From: an uncultured Poribacteria bacterium
GTDB lineage: Bacteria > Poribacteria > WGA-4E > WGA-3G
DNA: 64,000 nucleotides
Direction of reading: 5' to 3'
NCBI GenBank assembly: GCA_951828515.1
Contig: OX639992.1
Span: 4,628,217 to 4,692,216, forward strand
Both the position numbers and the translations under genes were made by a program. Positions 50,676 through 59,473 of the stretch are shown one piece after another. The notes under the pieces are model-generated. The model was given only the letters and a program-made list of their open reading frames with translations. It made no database searches and was not told the origin of the DNA. Numbering within the stretch: position 1 is the first letter of the stretch; every line of letters starts with the position of its first letter.

Positions 50676-52568
50676 TTATGGGAAAAGTGTGTACATGTTC
50701 ATATTCAACACCACACCAATCAAACTCCAGAGGCTCCCCGCGAGAAACTGACCAAATACAAATCCCAAGAATAGGGGCAATGCGCTGCGATAGGCTCGTA
50801 CCCCACCACCCGTAAAAAGTAATTGTTTGAAAAGCCACCCCAAAAATATTGAGAACCACATCCAACCGATAGCCCAACCATTCCCGACAGCATATCCAAC
50901 AGGATAAAGGGGCCACCACAAGAATTGGCGTTTCAGAAACGTTAGCACCCCCGTAAACAGGAAGCCGAACATGATATGCTGGATAGCAGATAGATTGGGT
51001 GCCCGCGGTGCGGTAATCCAGCTTTGCAAGCGGTTAAATTCACCAACTCCCCAATGTGCAAACCGATATTCATAATAGAGTGCCACGTGTCCAACAATAG
51101 AAATGATTGTCCCGACAATTGATGCGACAATCAGAGCAACGACCAGCCGATTCTCATGCAAGCGAAACTGCCTACCGATTTTAAACGCTTCCAATTGATG
51201 TGGCATTGGATGGCAGCGATAGCCATACGCAAGCCATGAAAGTAGGGTAGTATTCGTTAGGTTTTGTGCGCCCAACGATCGACTCCCGGCAAACATCAAC
51301 ATAATCCTATCGGGATGCACATTGTGTAGTTCATGTGTCGGAGGTCCGAGTTCGGCGCGCATGCGCGTCATCCCTAAGCATAATACCAAATAGATGCTGA
51401 AATAACCGAGCGCAACCCAAGGTGATAACCCCGCAAAATACCAGAACGCCAACACAAACGCCATACCAATCACCAACCCAAAAACAGCGAGCCTATATAA
51501 ACCATCTTTGGATCTAAACGAAAACACACCACCGAGGACTTGTAGAATCTGTCGGCGACTTGTGATGAGGGCAAGTGTCCCAATTCCGAGCCACGCTCCA
51601 GCGCGCTGCTCCGTTTGTAAACCGATAGCGGTTGTCCACCCTGTTGCGCTGAAAAAGACGCGCTGCACGCCCCACAACAGATAGAAAAACCAAAACGACA
51701 GCGACAACTCCAACGGCATGAGATACCCGAACCCGATTGCAAATGGATAGACGTAGACGGGTAATCGTCCGACCGCGTTCCATGGACGTTCAGAAAAGTA
51801 GAGTTGATATTTGATCTTGAGCGCCGGAATGACAGGAAAAAGGTGGTTCAATCCCGCCAGAATCTCCAGTCCAAATGCGATTCCAAAACCGAGCCAAAAC
51901 AACTTGTTGCGAAAGAGTGTAGATGTATTACCGAGCAATTCAACAGGCAGTGTCGTCAAAGGATAACTCAATTTCTCGTGGTCGATCCACTGTCTCCTGA
52001 TGATGATGTTGACACAAAGCATCATAAACAGGATGACAATCACCAACCCACTCCACGCCACAATGGGCCACATCCACGCATTTAGGTAGTGTTCCTGCCA
52101 AAACGTATCATCACCCTCAAAGTAGCCCTGTAGAATCCGCCGGTCGGTAATCGTCAGCCATGTCGGCATGAATCGGAAGAAGAGGTCTGACCATTCATTT
52201 TCAGGGGTTGCGAACCATCCAGCGTTAGCAATCATAGGCACTAACTGTCGAACGATGTCGTGTCCGGCGAGCGCAGTTGCTACGGATACCATCGTATACG
52301 TCAGTGCCAGTTCACGTGCTGTCGGCGCGAAGCCTCTGAAAACCTGTTTGAGGAGCGGAGTGATAAGCGCGAGGAGGAAAAAAGTGAAGAGTACCGTTGG
52401 AAAGATAGAAAAATCGGTCAGTTCCCAGACGACCCGATTTTCTGCGGAGATAATCCAATAACAGGTGAGGACAATAAGAATCGAGCCGAAGACGAGAGTC
52501 CCGAAAAGAAAACGGAGTGCTGAGGGTTTCTGATCGCTTTCAGTTGTAAGTGACGCTCTGTGCCGCAT
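50676..52568 (-). CDS. DUF6785/DUF6784-type multi-spanning membrane protein (paralogue 3)
   Basis: 630 aa with about 14 hydrophobic segments and a polar N-terminus (RHRASLTTESDQKPSALRF). It shares landmarks with the copies at 23747 and 36786: GHDIVRQLVPMIANAG, FATPENEWSDLFFRFMPTWL, IIRRQWIDHEKLSYPLTTLP and the C-terminal WPLYPVGYAVGNG then LLFTGGGVRAYRSALPLF. Unlike the other two copies it has no sulfatase or dehydrogenase next to it. Its neighbours are the STAS gene (convergent) and a glycosyltransferase cluster (divergent). Function unknown; permease-like by shape. Confidence 0.7.
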   Translation of the reverse strand: MRHRASLTTESDQKPSALRFLFGTLVFGSILIVLTCYWIISAENRVVWELTDFSIFPTVLFTFFLLALITPLLKQVFRGFAPTARELALTYTMVSVATALAGHDIVRQLVPMIANAGWFATPENEWSDLFFRFMPTWLTITDRRILQGYFEGDDTFWQEHYLNAWMWPIVAWSGLVIVILFMMLCVNIIIRRQWIDHEKLSYPLTTLPVELLGNTSTLFRNKLFWLGFGIAFGLEILAGLNHLFPVIPALKIKYQLYFSERPWNAVGRLPVYVYPFAIGFGYLMPLELSLSFWFFYLLWGVQRVFFSATGWTTAIGLQTEQRAGAWLGIGTLALITSRRQILQVLGGVFSFRSKDGLYRLAVFGLVIGMAFVLAFWYFAGLSPWVALGYFSIYLVLCLGMTRMRAELGPPTHELHNVHPDRIMLMFAGSRSLGAQNLTNTTLLSWLAYGYRCHPMPHQLEAFKIGRQFRLHENRLVVALIVASIVGTIISIVGHVALYYEYRFAHWGVGEFNRLQSWITAPRAPNLSAIQHIMFGFLFTGVLTFLKRQFLWWPLYPVGYAVGNGWAIGWMWFSIFLGWLFKQLLFTGGGVRAYRSALPLFLGFVFGQFLAGSLWSLIGVVLNMNMYTLFP

Positions 52569-52639
52569 AGTTACAGTATACCATACCTTCTGAGGTCAAT
52601 ACAAACGATATGCCTATACTAAAATCCATGCACCGGGAT

Positions 52640-52668
52640 TTGCCATTTCCATCGCTTCGTGGTATAAT
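52640..52668 (+). promoter_or_regulatory. Sigma70-type promoter for the glycosyltransferase cluster
   Basis: TTGCCA (52640-52645), 17-base spacer, TATAAT (52663-52668), 36 bases before the ATG at 52705, which has SD CAAGGGAAAATCT. Confidence 0.65.
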
Positions 52669-52704
52669 AAACAACACTTTAACTGCGCATGCAAGGGAAA
52701 ATCT

Positions 52705-53769
52705 ATGCTATCTGGTGGTCTGGACAATAATACGCCACTCTCTAACATCGATAAGATACTCGTCATCCGCGTTGACGGGATCGGAGATTTGCTGAACTCG
52801 ACCCCGGCGATCTCGTTGTTGCGAGAGAACTATCCGTCAGCGGAAATCACAGTATTAACACGACCCCTTAATGCCCCTGTGCTAATCGGCAATCCCGATG
52901 TGGACAGAATTCTCGTTTTTGATCGAGATGGAAAACATCGAGGGTTTTTAGCGCAATTCCAATTCTACAGCGAGTTGCGTCGTGAGCAGTTTCAACTTGT
53001 CGTTGCCATGCAAACAGCAATGTGGTCCCATCTCATTGCTTTTCTCTCTGGTGCACCATACCGTTTAGGACGTTATCAGAAACGCTTCAAATCCACCCTC
53101 ACACACGCATGGCGCGGTAAATATCCAAAAGGTGAAACCCACGAAGTTGACAGAAATTTAGAACTCATCCGATTAATCTGTAACGGAGAAGGCAAACGGA
53201 AACTCATATTCCACTTGTTGCCTGATGAGATCGCTGCCGCGAAAGCACGAATTACGTCATGGGGCATCGGTGCTGAGACATTTCTCATCGGTATCCACCC
53301 TGGTGGGAGTTCGTTCGATAAACGCTGGCCCGAAGAGCAGTACGCTGAACTCGCTGACAGACTGGCACAGCACTATAACGCCACGATACTCCTTTTACGG
53401 GGTCCCGGAGAAGAGGCATTAACGGATAATATTCAGAAAGCGATGCAGTCCGCTGCTATTATCTACGCCCCAGAAACAATCCGAGAATTAGCGGCACTGC
53501 TCTCCTGTTGCGACTTAGTCATCTGCAACGATTCCGGTCCCATGCATCTCGCTGCTGCATTAGACGTACCGACAATAGCGATCTTCGGTCCCACTGATCA
53601 TGTAGCGTGGCATCCGTTGAGTGAAAACGCCTCTATCGTGCGGCGGGATATGCCGTGCTGGCCCTGTAGCGCGCACAAGTGCAAAATCGGATGGGAATGC
53701 ACGAAAAAACTGCCTGTTGAACCCGTTTGGGATGCAACAGCGCTAACCGTAGAGGTGAATGAAAAATGA
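52705..53769 (+). CDS. Glycosyltransferase family 9 (heptosyltransferase) protein
   Basis: 354 aa. The GT-B fold of heptosyltransferases is recognisable: N-terminal VIRVDGIGDLLNSTPAISLL, the sugar-nucleotide block LIGIHPGGSSFDKRWPEEQY, and the signature CNDSGPMHLAAALDVPTIAI followed by FGPT. It would add ADP-heptose or a similar sugar to an LPS core-like acceptor at the inner membrane. It overlaps the next gene by 4 bases (ATGA), indicating translational coupling. A second GT9 gene lies at 55593. The C-terminus holds a Cys cluster (CWPCSAHKCKIGWECTKK), seen in many members of the family. It has a clear promoter at 52640. Confidence 0.9.
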   Translation: MLSGGLDNNTPLSNIDKILVIRVDGIGDLLNSTPAISLLRENYPSAEITVLTRPLNAPVLIGNPDVDRILVFDRDGKHRGFLAQFQFYSELRREQFQLVVAMQTAMWSHLIAFLSGAPYRLGRYQKRFKSTLTHAWRGKYPKGETHEVDRNLELIRLICNGEGKRKLIFHLLPDEIAAAKARITSWGIGAETFLIGIHPGGSSFDKRWPEEQYAELADRLAQHYNATILLLRGPGEEALTDNIQKAMQSAAIIYAPETIRELAALLSCCDLVICNDSGPMHLAAALDVPTIAIFGPTDHVAWHPLSENASIVRRDMPCWPCSAHKCKIGWECTKKLPVEPVWDATALTVEVNEK

Positions 53770-54998
53770 AAATTGTCTTAGTCTGTTGGGGGTCAACGGG
53801 AGATGCCTATCCCGTCTTAGCACTATCGGAACGTTTGCTTGAAAGAGGACATCAAGTCCGCGTCTGTGCCCCGGCTATTTATAGAGAAAAGATTCTTGAG
53901 GTCGGCGCGGAATTCTACGAAGTTGGTGTCGCTTTTGATTTAGCGGAATTTCATGCGATGATAGATACCCTCATTACAATGCGTGATCCGATTGCCCCAC
54001 TGTTGCTTCTAATGAAGGAAGGCGTTTTACGCCACGGCGAAAAATGGTATCGTGATTGCCTTACGGCGATGAAGGGGTTTGATATAGCAATATGTCATTC
54101 AGTGGATATTCCGGGACAGGAGGCTGCAATCCGAAATGAGTTGCCGTGGATGACTGTGACGTATTGCCCGGGCTTCATAAAAACCCTTGATGACGCCCCA
54201 TATCCATTTCCGAATTGGGGTCCAACATTTAATTCTATCTGGTGGAAATTGATAGGATTTCGACTCAGGCATACCGCTGATTCGCTTTTTAATGAATTTA
54301 TCGCATCAGTTGGTGGAAAAGCGAGAGCGTCAGTCGCCTCAGAGGGAATATATTCACCACACCTCAACCTAATTGCGGCATCGCCAACGCTTTGCCCTCC
54401 AACGAATTTTCCACCGAACCACAGATTCACAGGTATATGGCATCTTGCACAACCGAGTTATGTCCCGCCTCCTGAATTCGTCGATTTTTTGGAAGATGGA
54501 TTGCCACCGGTCGTCATTTCGTTTGGCTCTATGGGCGGAAGCGACGGTAAGAAAATAACGGAAATCTTAATTGATGCCATCAAGCAAACGAATCAGCGAG
54601 CTGTCATCCAATCAGGATGGGGTCTTTTGGGAACGCAAGATGCTACGTCGAATATCTTCTGTACTGAATATGTGCCCCATCGCTGGCTATTTCCGAAGGC
54701 AAGTTGCGTTGTCCATCACGGTGGTGCCGGAACAACCGCCTCCGTGTGCTATGCCAAAGTGGCTTCCATTGTTGTGCCACACTTCGGCGATCAACTCTAT
54801 TGGGGAAAGCAACTCTCAGCCTTAGGTGTTGCACCGAGAAGTTTGCCTCGACGTAACCTTACTGCGAAACGTTTAGCGCAACGGATCGAAAAAGTATTGG
54901 AAACACCCGCCATGAAGGAACAGGCTCAGGCATTAGGGTCAAAGATGAAATCAGAAGACGGTTTGACAACAGCCGTTGATCTGATTGAATCTTTTTAA
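53766..54998 (+). CDS. Glycosyltransferase (GT1/UGT-MGT-like, GT-B fold)
   Basis: 410 aa. N-terminal VLVCWGSTGDAYPVLALSER and the C-terminal nucleotide-sugar site (VVHHGGAGTTASVCYAKVAS, PHFGDQLYWGKQL) match GT1 family enzymes that glycosylate lipids or small molecules. VISFGSMGGSDGK is the middle strand. The ATG overlaps the stop of the GT9 gene by 4 bases, so both are made from one mRNA. Acceptor unknown; with the heptosyltransferases it may build a cell-surface glycan or a glycolipid. There is no membrane segment; the protein is probably cytosolic and membrane-peripheral. It is full length. Confidence 0.88.
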   Translation: MKIVLVCWGSTGDAYPVLALSERLLERGHQVRVCAPAIYREKILEVGAEFYEVGVAFDLAEFHAMIDTLITMRDPIAPLLLLMKEGVLRHGEKWYRDCLTAMKGFDIAICHSVDIPGQEAAIRNELPWMTVTYCPGFIKTLDDAPYPFPNWGPTFNSIWWKLIGFRLRHTADSLFNEFIASVGGKARASVASEGIYSPHLNLIAASPTLCPPTNFPPNHRFTGIWHLAQPSYVPPPEFVDFLEDGLPPVVISFGSMGGSDGKKITEILIDAIKQTNQRAVIQSGWGLLGTQDATSNIFCTEYVPHRWLFPKASCVVHHGGAGTTASVCYAKVASIVVPHFGDQLYWGKQLSALGVAPRSLPRRNLTAKRLAQRIEKVLETPAMKEQAQALGSKMKSEDGLTTAVDLIESF

Positions 54999-55009
54999 GG
55001 AACTGGAAA

Positions 55010-55516
55010 ATGCTAAACTTGTTTGACATTCCAATGCACGATAGAGAAGGCTTTATTGAAGCTTTAGAAAAACTTGACGCAAAAGCAACTGCTGTTGCGT
55101 GGGAGTTTTTGGAGCGTGAGATTCCCGGCGTTGCTGACGATGAAGCGTTCGACGGGCTGTGCTGGTTTGACATCGCCGAAGTAGAACTTGACTTAACCTT
55201 GAAAGAAATGGTGGCTCTAACAACTTTTGACCCTATAGGTATCAGTATTGACGCGATGGACATGCAGGGACGGGATCCGCTCAGTGACGTGCAGTATCTT
55301 CACAATCTTTATGAATGGTGGGAGGTAATAGAAAAAGATCGCGAAACACTTGAGAACCTTTTTCAAAACAAAGCCGTTTCTGAAATACTTGAGGAAATAC
55401 ACACCGTTCTAAAAGTCTATAGTATCCCTTTTGGTAGCATAGAGAGCGTTCACAGGTTTTGTGAAAACGCAATGCGGGAAGCGATGGATGCGTGGTTAAA
55501 AAACGAGAAGCGTTAA
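55010..55516 (+). CDS. Hypothetical acidic helical protein within the glycosyltransferase cluster
   Basis: 168 aa, strongly acidic in the first half, mostly helical, with no signal or membrane segment. I do not recognise a family. Aromatic-rich stretch YLHNLYEWWEVIEKD and a C-terminal helix REAMDAWLKNEKR are the most distinctive parts. Its ATG lies 11 bases after the stop of the GT1-type gene with SD AAGGAACTGGAAA, so it is almost certainly part of the same operon. A role as a small accessory factor of the pathway is possible but unsupported. The gap after it holds one AGGACTTACGC-type repeat end (55559-55569). Confidence 0.65.
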   Translation: MLNLFDIPMHDREGFIEALEKLDAKATAVAWEFLEREIPGVADDEAFDGLCWFDIAEVELDLTLKEMVALTTFDPIGISIDAMDMQGRDPLSDVQYLHNLYEWWEVIEKDRETLENLFQNKAVSEILEEIHTVLKVYSIPFGSIESVHRFCENAMREAMDAWLKNEKR

Positions 55517-55558
55517 ACCCTCTCCACTTCAATGTTGTTTCTGCTATTTACGCAATTT

Positions 55559-55569
55559 GCGTAAGTCCT
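55559..55569. repeat. Solo copy of the MITE terminal repeat
   Basis: GCGTAAGTCCT, identical to the right end of the 132-bp element at 14116-14126. It is preceded by TTTACGCAATTT; no matching left end is seen nearby. Confidence 0.5.
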
Positions 55570-55592
55570 GATTAAAAAACCGTTCATAAAAA

Positions 55593-56567
55593 ATGCTGAA
55601 GAAAATTCTCGTCTTTAGTTTCTCTTTTATCGGCGATGCAGTCCTATCCACTGCTGTTATCCAACCCCTGCGAAGACACTTTTCGGATGCCCACATAACC
55701 TTCCTCGTCGGACCGCGAGCATTTGACCTCCTTAGTACCGATCCTAATATCGATGCCACTCTTGTTTATGACAATCGAGGCGAACATGATGGCTGGAAAG
55801 GGAGACTGCGTCTCATAAAAAACTTACGACGTGGCAAGTTCGACCTCGTTATCAACTTACGGGATAGCCTCACAGCACGATGTATCGGTGCAGAACATTG
55901 GGGAATGGCACGCGGGGACAGCAATCGCCACGCCGTCACTCGATATCTGGAAGTGCTTCAGAGACACGGTATCGACACAACCAATGCACACCCACTCTTA
56001 GAATTGACTGAGGTCGAGCATACCGCTGCTCACCACTTTCTTGCCGAAGCAGATCGGACATCAGAACAATTGTTAATAGGGATCCATCCAGGTGGAAATT
56101 GGGAATATAAGTTGTGGGACGCGAGGAACTATGCACAACTTGCAGATGGTCTCTGCAAAAAACATAAGGCTTCGATCTTACTCTTTGCCGGTCCAAACGA
56201 ACGGGAACTCCAAACGCAGGTTGCAAAAATGATGGATGTTCCACCGATTCTCGTCCAAACGGATGATCTTCGGCACCTCGCGGCGTTAATCTCCGCATGT
56301 GATGTGTATATCGGAAACGACACAGGACCAATGCATATCGCAGCAGCGGTGGGAACACCTGTCGTCGCGCTTTTCGGTTCAACGAACCACATTCGGAGCG
56401 GTCCCTTCGGGGACAAACGAACGGTTGTACAGAGTGGGATAAATTTGGGTTGCAACCCTTGTCATCCGGGGAGACATCCAGGGGGATGCGGTGTTGGTAG
56501 CTGTGCAGTGATTGCGGGGATTACGGTGGAACAGGTATTAGCAACAGTGGAGCATTATACCTCTTGA
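55593..56567 (+). CDS. Glycosyltransferase family 9 (heptosyltransferase) protein
   Basis: 324 aa. It begins LVFSFSFIGDAVLSTAVIQP and has the sugar-nucleotide block LLIGIHPGGNWEYKLWDARN and the signature IGNDTGPMHIAAAVGTPVVA followed by LFGSTNH. A C-terminal Cys group (CNPCHPGRHPGGCGVGSC) follows. It is the second heptosyltransferase of the cluster, again for addition of a heptose-like sugar to a lipid or core acceptor. It is separated from the upstream gene by 76 bases and overlaps the 3' end of the convergent ATPase gene by 13 bases. Acceptor unknown. Confidence 0.9.
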   Translation: MLKKILVFSFSFIGDAVLSTAVIQPLRRHFSDAHITFLVGPRAFDLLSTDPNIDATLVYDNRGEHDGWKGRLRLIKNLRRGKFDLVINLRDSLTARCIGAEHWGMARGDSNRHAVTRYLEVLQRHGIDTTNAHPLLELTEVEHTAAHHFLAEADRTSEQLLIGIHPGGNWEYKLWDARNYAQLADGLCKKHKASILLFAGPNERELQTQVAKMMDVPPILVQTDDLRHLAALISACDVYIGNDTGPMHIAAAVGTPVVALFGSTNHIRSGPFGDKRTVVQSGINLGCNPCHPGRHPGGCGVGSCAVIAGITVEQVLATVEHYTS

Positions 56568-59377
56568 ACCTCAATTCCTAATGCCCGTAAATTCTCCTTA
56601 AGTTCCTCATAAGTATCCACTGGAATTTCACCATCGGATGCCTTTAGTTCAATCTCCATATTTTGAAAGTTGGCTTGCAATTGACCGATATAGGGGGCTA
56701 CATTGTTTACCTTTCCTTGTGGCAATGTAAAACGGATGCCGATTGCTTTTCTAGGTGGACTTGCTGCTGACGTTGGAACCGGCTTTGGAGACGGTGCTTC
56801 CGGTTTACCTTGCTTTCTTGTTGGCACTAAATCTGGTTGTGGTGGATGTGCAATCAGCTTTGTACACAAGGACGCTTGAATGATAACCTCGTTATCGTTC
56901 AAGGTAATAGATGGAACTTCTTCCCTGAAAGCACGTAGAATGAGTTCATCGCCCATTTTGTCCCCGATCCCAAATGTGCCTTTTTGAACGCCTTCACGGA
57001 TTGCCGCCTCCCACGCTCCATGAAGTAGGCGCGGTTCGTTAGTGGATTGTGGGTTGTGGTGGAACGGCTGAGAAGTTGAGACTGTCTCGTCGTCCATTAG
57101 ATAATTCCGCAAAATGTTTTCTGGTGTAATATTTTCCCGAATGAGGTTAGGTTGGATAATGACTTCGTCATTACTTAGAGTTACCCCTAATGGAGCATTT
57201 TTAAAGTAGCGTGGAACGAGTTTGCCACCTGCTTTCTCTCCAAGTGCGAAAAGTCCATCCTGAACCCCGTGACGGATGCCCGTTTCCCATGCCTCGCGAA
57301 GCACACGTGTTTCTCCGGGTGTCCGAAGACTAGAGTGGAACAACTGTGACGTTGATACAGTGTCGTTTTTTTTCAGATAACGGATTGAGATATTTCGGGG
57401 TCCAATGCTCGTTAAAATTAGGCTTTTCACACGGAGCATCTCATAGACTATTTCATCAAACGGGGTATTTATACCGGAGGCAGGTAATCCGAGATCTTCC
57501 TCACTGAAGCCTTCTTTTCCTGGTACCAGAACGGTCCGGTAATCCCGTCGCAACGCATTTTCCAAGGCAGTTTCAGACTCTTTTAATGTCTCATCGATCT
57601 CTTTTCTCTGGGCAGGTGATAAATTCAGAGAATTATCCTTCTTAATTTCCTCGTAAGCGATCACCTTTTTAAGTGATGCCTTTAATTCACTCGCTTCTCC
57701 CGATGACGGAATAATAAAAAATGGCGTATTCCGATAGATGCGTGGTATCGTTCCTCGATACTCTATGAGATTATGACAAAAGACATCATCGCGCGTATCC
57801 AACACTATTAATTTCAGGTTATCATCGTCAGGAATATCGGTTCCGTCTTTGGGAACAACTACCGTTTTGAGCCGTGCATGAGATGTGGGCTTGAAACTTT
57901 TCCGAAGTTGGGCACTGAAGCGTCTTTCCACGATTTCGGTATCTACGTTCTCCATTCGGGTCTGGACAATCCGGTTTAAGTTGGGTTGTGTGTCAAAATA
58001 GGTTTTACCGTTCTCAGTGCGGAGGTAAAAGAGGGATTCGGTGAGCCGGTTTTTTGCGGCATCGACGATAGCCGCGGGATGTTCCAACACGGCGGCACTC
58101 CGTTTGATCTCATCCAATTTTGCTCCCCGCTCCATGCCGCCTGTAAAGGAATAGAGAAAGATAGCAGTCGCTGTGCGCGTGCCTAATGCTAAATGTTGAT
58201 AGGTGCCTCCCAATGTTGTGTCAACGGCTTTCGCACCTGCAGTGCGTCCCGTAATGTCATTGTTGATGATCCCGCGGTAAGCGGAATCAACGTGTTCTAA
58301 GAGTTCATCACGGATATCATTGTCGGTGAGGTCGAAATCTGCGAGTGTGATATAAGGACGGTTTTTACCGCTGGCACGATGGACAACGCGTGAGAGAAAC
58401 CTAAGCACTCCCCGGGTTCGCTGGAAGTTCGGAAAACTCCCCCACCGCTGGTAGAGGACATCAATAACTTCGGGCTGGAATGGGTAACTTTCCACAAATT
58501 GTTTGCGATATTCAGATTCTTGCATGCCGGGCGGAAGGATACTTTCCTGTCTGGTGTATTTTGCGAATTCCCGGGCGATTCGTTTGACTTCATTGAGGTT
58601 AACCTCTCCGAAAAGCCGTTTCCGAATGATACTGGCGATTTCGGTATCTTCAACCGGGGTGACCACGCGTCTCATGCGTGTGAGGAGATCGGTGAAGAGT
58701 GAATACTTCTCTTCAATCGGTGCGACTTCACTCTCTTGTAGGGTCACAATAAAAGCGATATTATTATTAGATGCAACTGCTTCTGTTAAGGACAGCATAA
58801 ATGCCAAGGTCTGTTCTGCTAACGTGCTTTTCTCAACTGGCACTCCCGCGGCACGTTCAAGATAGTTCAGCACTTCGTCCATCAAGATGAGTACCGGTTG
58901 TTTCGTATCAGTGAACATCTTGGAGAGACTCTCTGTGCCCGGGGCAACTTGCTTTTTAAAACGTTGGAGACCGCCCGTGAGTTGATACTCAATAGATCCC
59001 CAAAAGGTATCGCCCTGCCCGGGGTCCATATCTGATCCGACAATCGCCACAGGGAGAACGTTCCATTCTTTCGCCTTATGGTAAAGCGAGATGAGCGTGT
59101 GCGTTTTCCCACCGCCGAAGGGGGTCTGGAGTTGGACGATCGGATCCTGGTTTTGCCGATTGCGTCCCTTCAAACGACCTTCTACACCATTTAGCAGAGA
59201 TATCAATCCGTTTGTCTCGTGTGTCCTCTCAAAAAACCGCTGGGCGTTTCTGTACTCAAGGGGCCCCTCATTTTTAACGACTTGTCCAAGTCTTGCAGCA
59301 TAAGTGTCTGCCGTAAACCTGCCTTTCAATATATCGTTGTGCGGTTTAGCGATGGTTTCAAAGGGAGGTAATCTCAT
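56555..59377 (-). CDS. DUF499 (COG1483) AAA+ ATPase of a methylase-linked defence-type system
   Basis: 940 aa from the ATG at 59377, which has a near-perfect SD (AAAAGGAGGACCC); the frame is open to 59407. N-terminal LPPFETIAKPHNDILKGRFT is the DUF499 start. Walker A is VQLQTPFGGGKTHTL and Walker B is PVLILMDEVLNYL. A winged-helix/helical region follows. Near the C-terminus a unit of about 75 residues is duplicated, each copy starting VSTSQ and ending EVIIQ (about 57145-57365 and 56865-57095). The gene follows the DUF1156 methylase gene (96-base gap, same strand). This pair is a known co-occurring defence-linked set (COG1743 plus COG1483). The ATPase may remodel or translocate on DNA. Start of the C-terminal domain is Pro-rich. 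Confidence 0.82.
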   Translation of the reverse strand: MRLPPFETIAKPHNDILKGRFTADTYAARLGQVVKNEGPLEYRNAQRFFERTHETNGLISLLNGVEGRLKGRNRQNQDPIVQLQTPFGGGKTHTLISLYHKAKEWNVLPVAIVGSDMDPGQGDTFWGSIEYQLTGGLQRFKKQVAPGTESLSKMFTDTKQPVLILMDEVLNYLERAAGVPVEKSTLAEQTLAFMLSLTEAVASNNNIAFIVTLQESEVAPIEEKYSLFTDLLTRMRRVVTPVEDTEIASIIRKRLFGEVNLNEVKRIAREFAKYTRQESILPPGMQESEYRKQFVESYPFQPEVIDVLYQRWGSFPNFQRTRGVLRFLSRVVHRASGKNRPYITLADFDLTDNDIRDELLEHVDSAYRGIINNDITGRTAGAKAVDTTLGGTYQHLALGTRTATAIFLYSFTGGMERGAKLDEIKRSAAVLEHPAAIVDAAKNRLTESLFYLRTENGKTYFDTQPNLNRIVQTRMENVDTEIVERRFSAQLRKSFKPTSHARLKTVVVPKDGTDIPDDDNLKLIVLDTRDDVFCHNLIEYRGTIPRIYRNTPFFIIPSSGEASELKASLKKVIAYEEIKKDNSLNLSPAQRKEIDETLKESETALENALRRDYRTVLVPGKEGFSEEDLGLPASGINTPFDEIVYEMLRVKSLILTSIGPRNISIRYLKKNDTVSTSQLFHSSLRTPGETRVLREAWETGIRHGVQDGLFALGEKAGGKLVPRYFKNAPLGVTLSNDEVIIQPNLIRENITPENILRNYLMDDETVSTSQPFHHNPQSTNEPRLLHGAWEAAIREGVQKGTFGIGDKMGDELILRAFREEVPSITLNDNEVIIQASLCTKLIAHPPQPDLVPTRKQGKPEAPSPKPVPTSAASPPRKAIGIRFTLPQGKVNNVAPYIGQLQANFQNMEIELKASDGEIPVDTYEELKENLRALGIEVQEV

Positions 59378-59473
59378 GGGTCCTCCTTTTCCATTCTTCC
59401 GTAGCATAGCCTATCAGGCTGTGCCTGTTTCTGATTCTATTCTATATTAGATTTCACTTCATTAATCCGAGAT

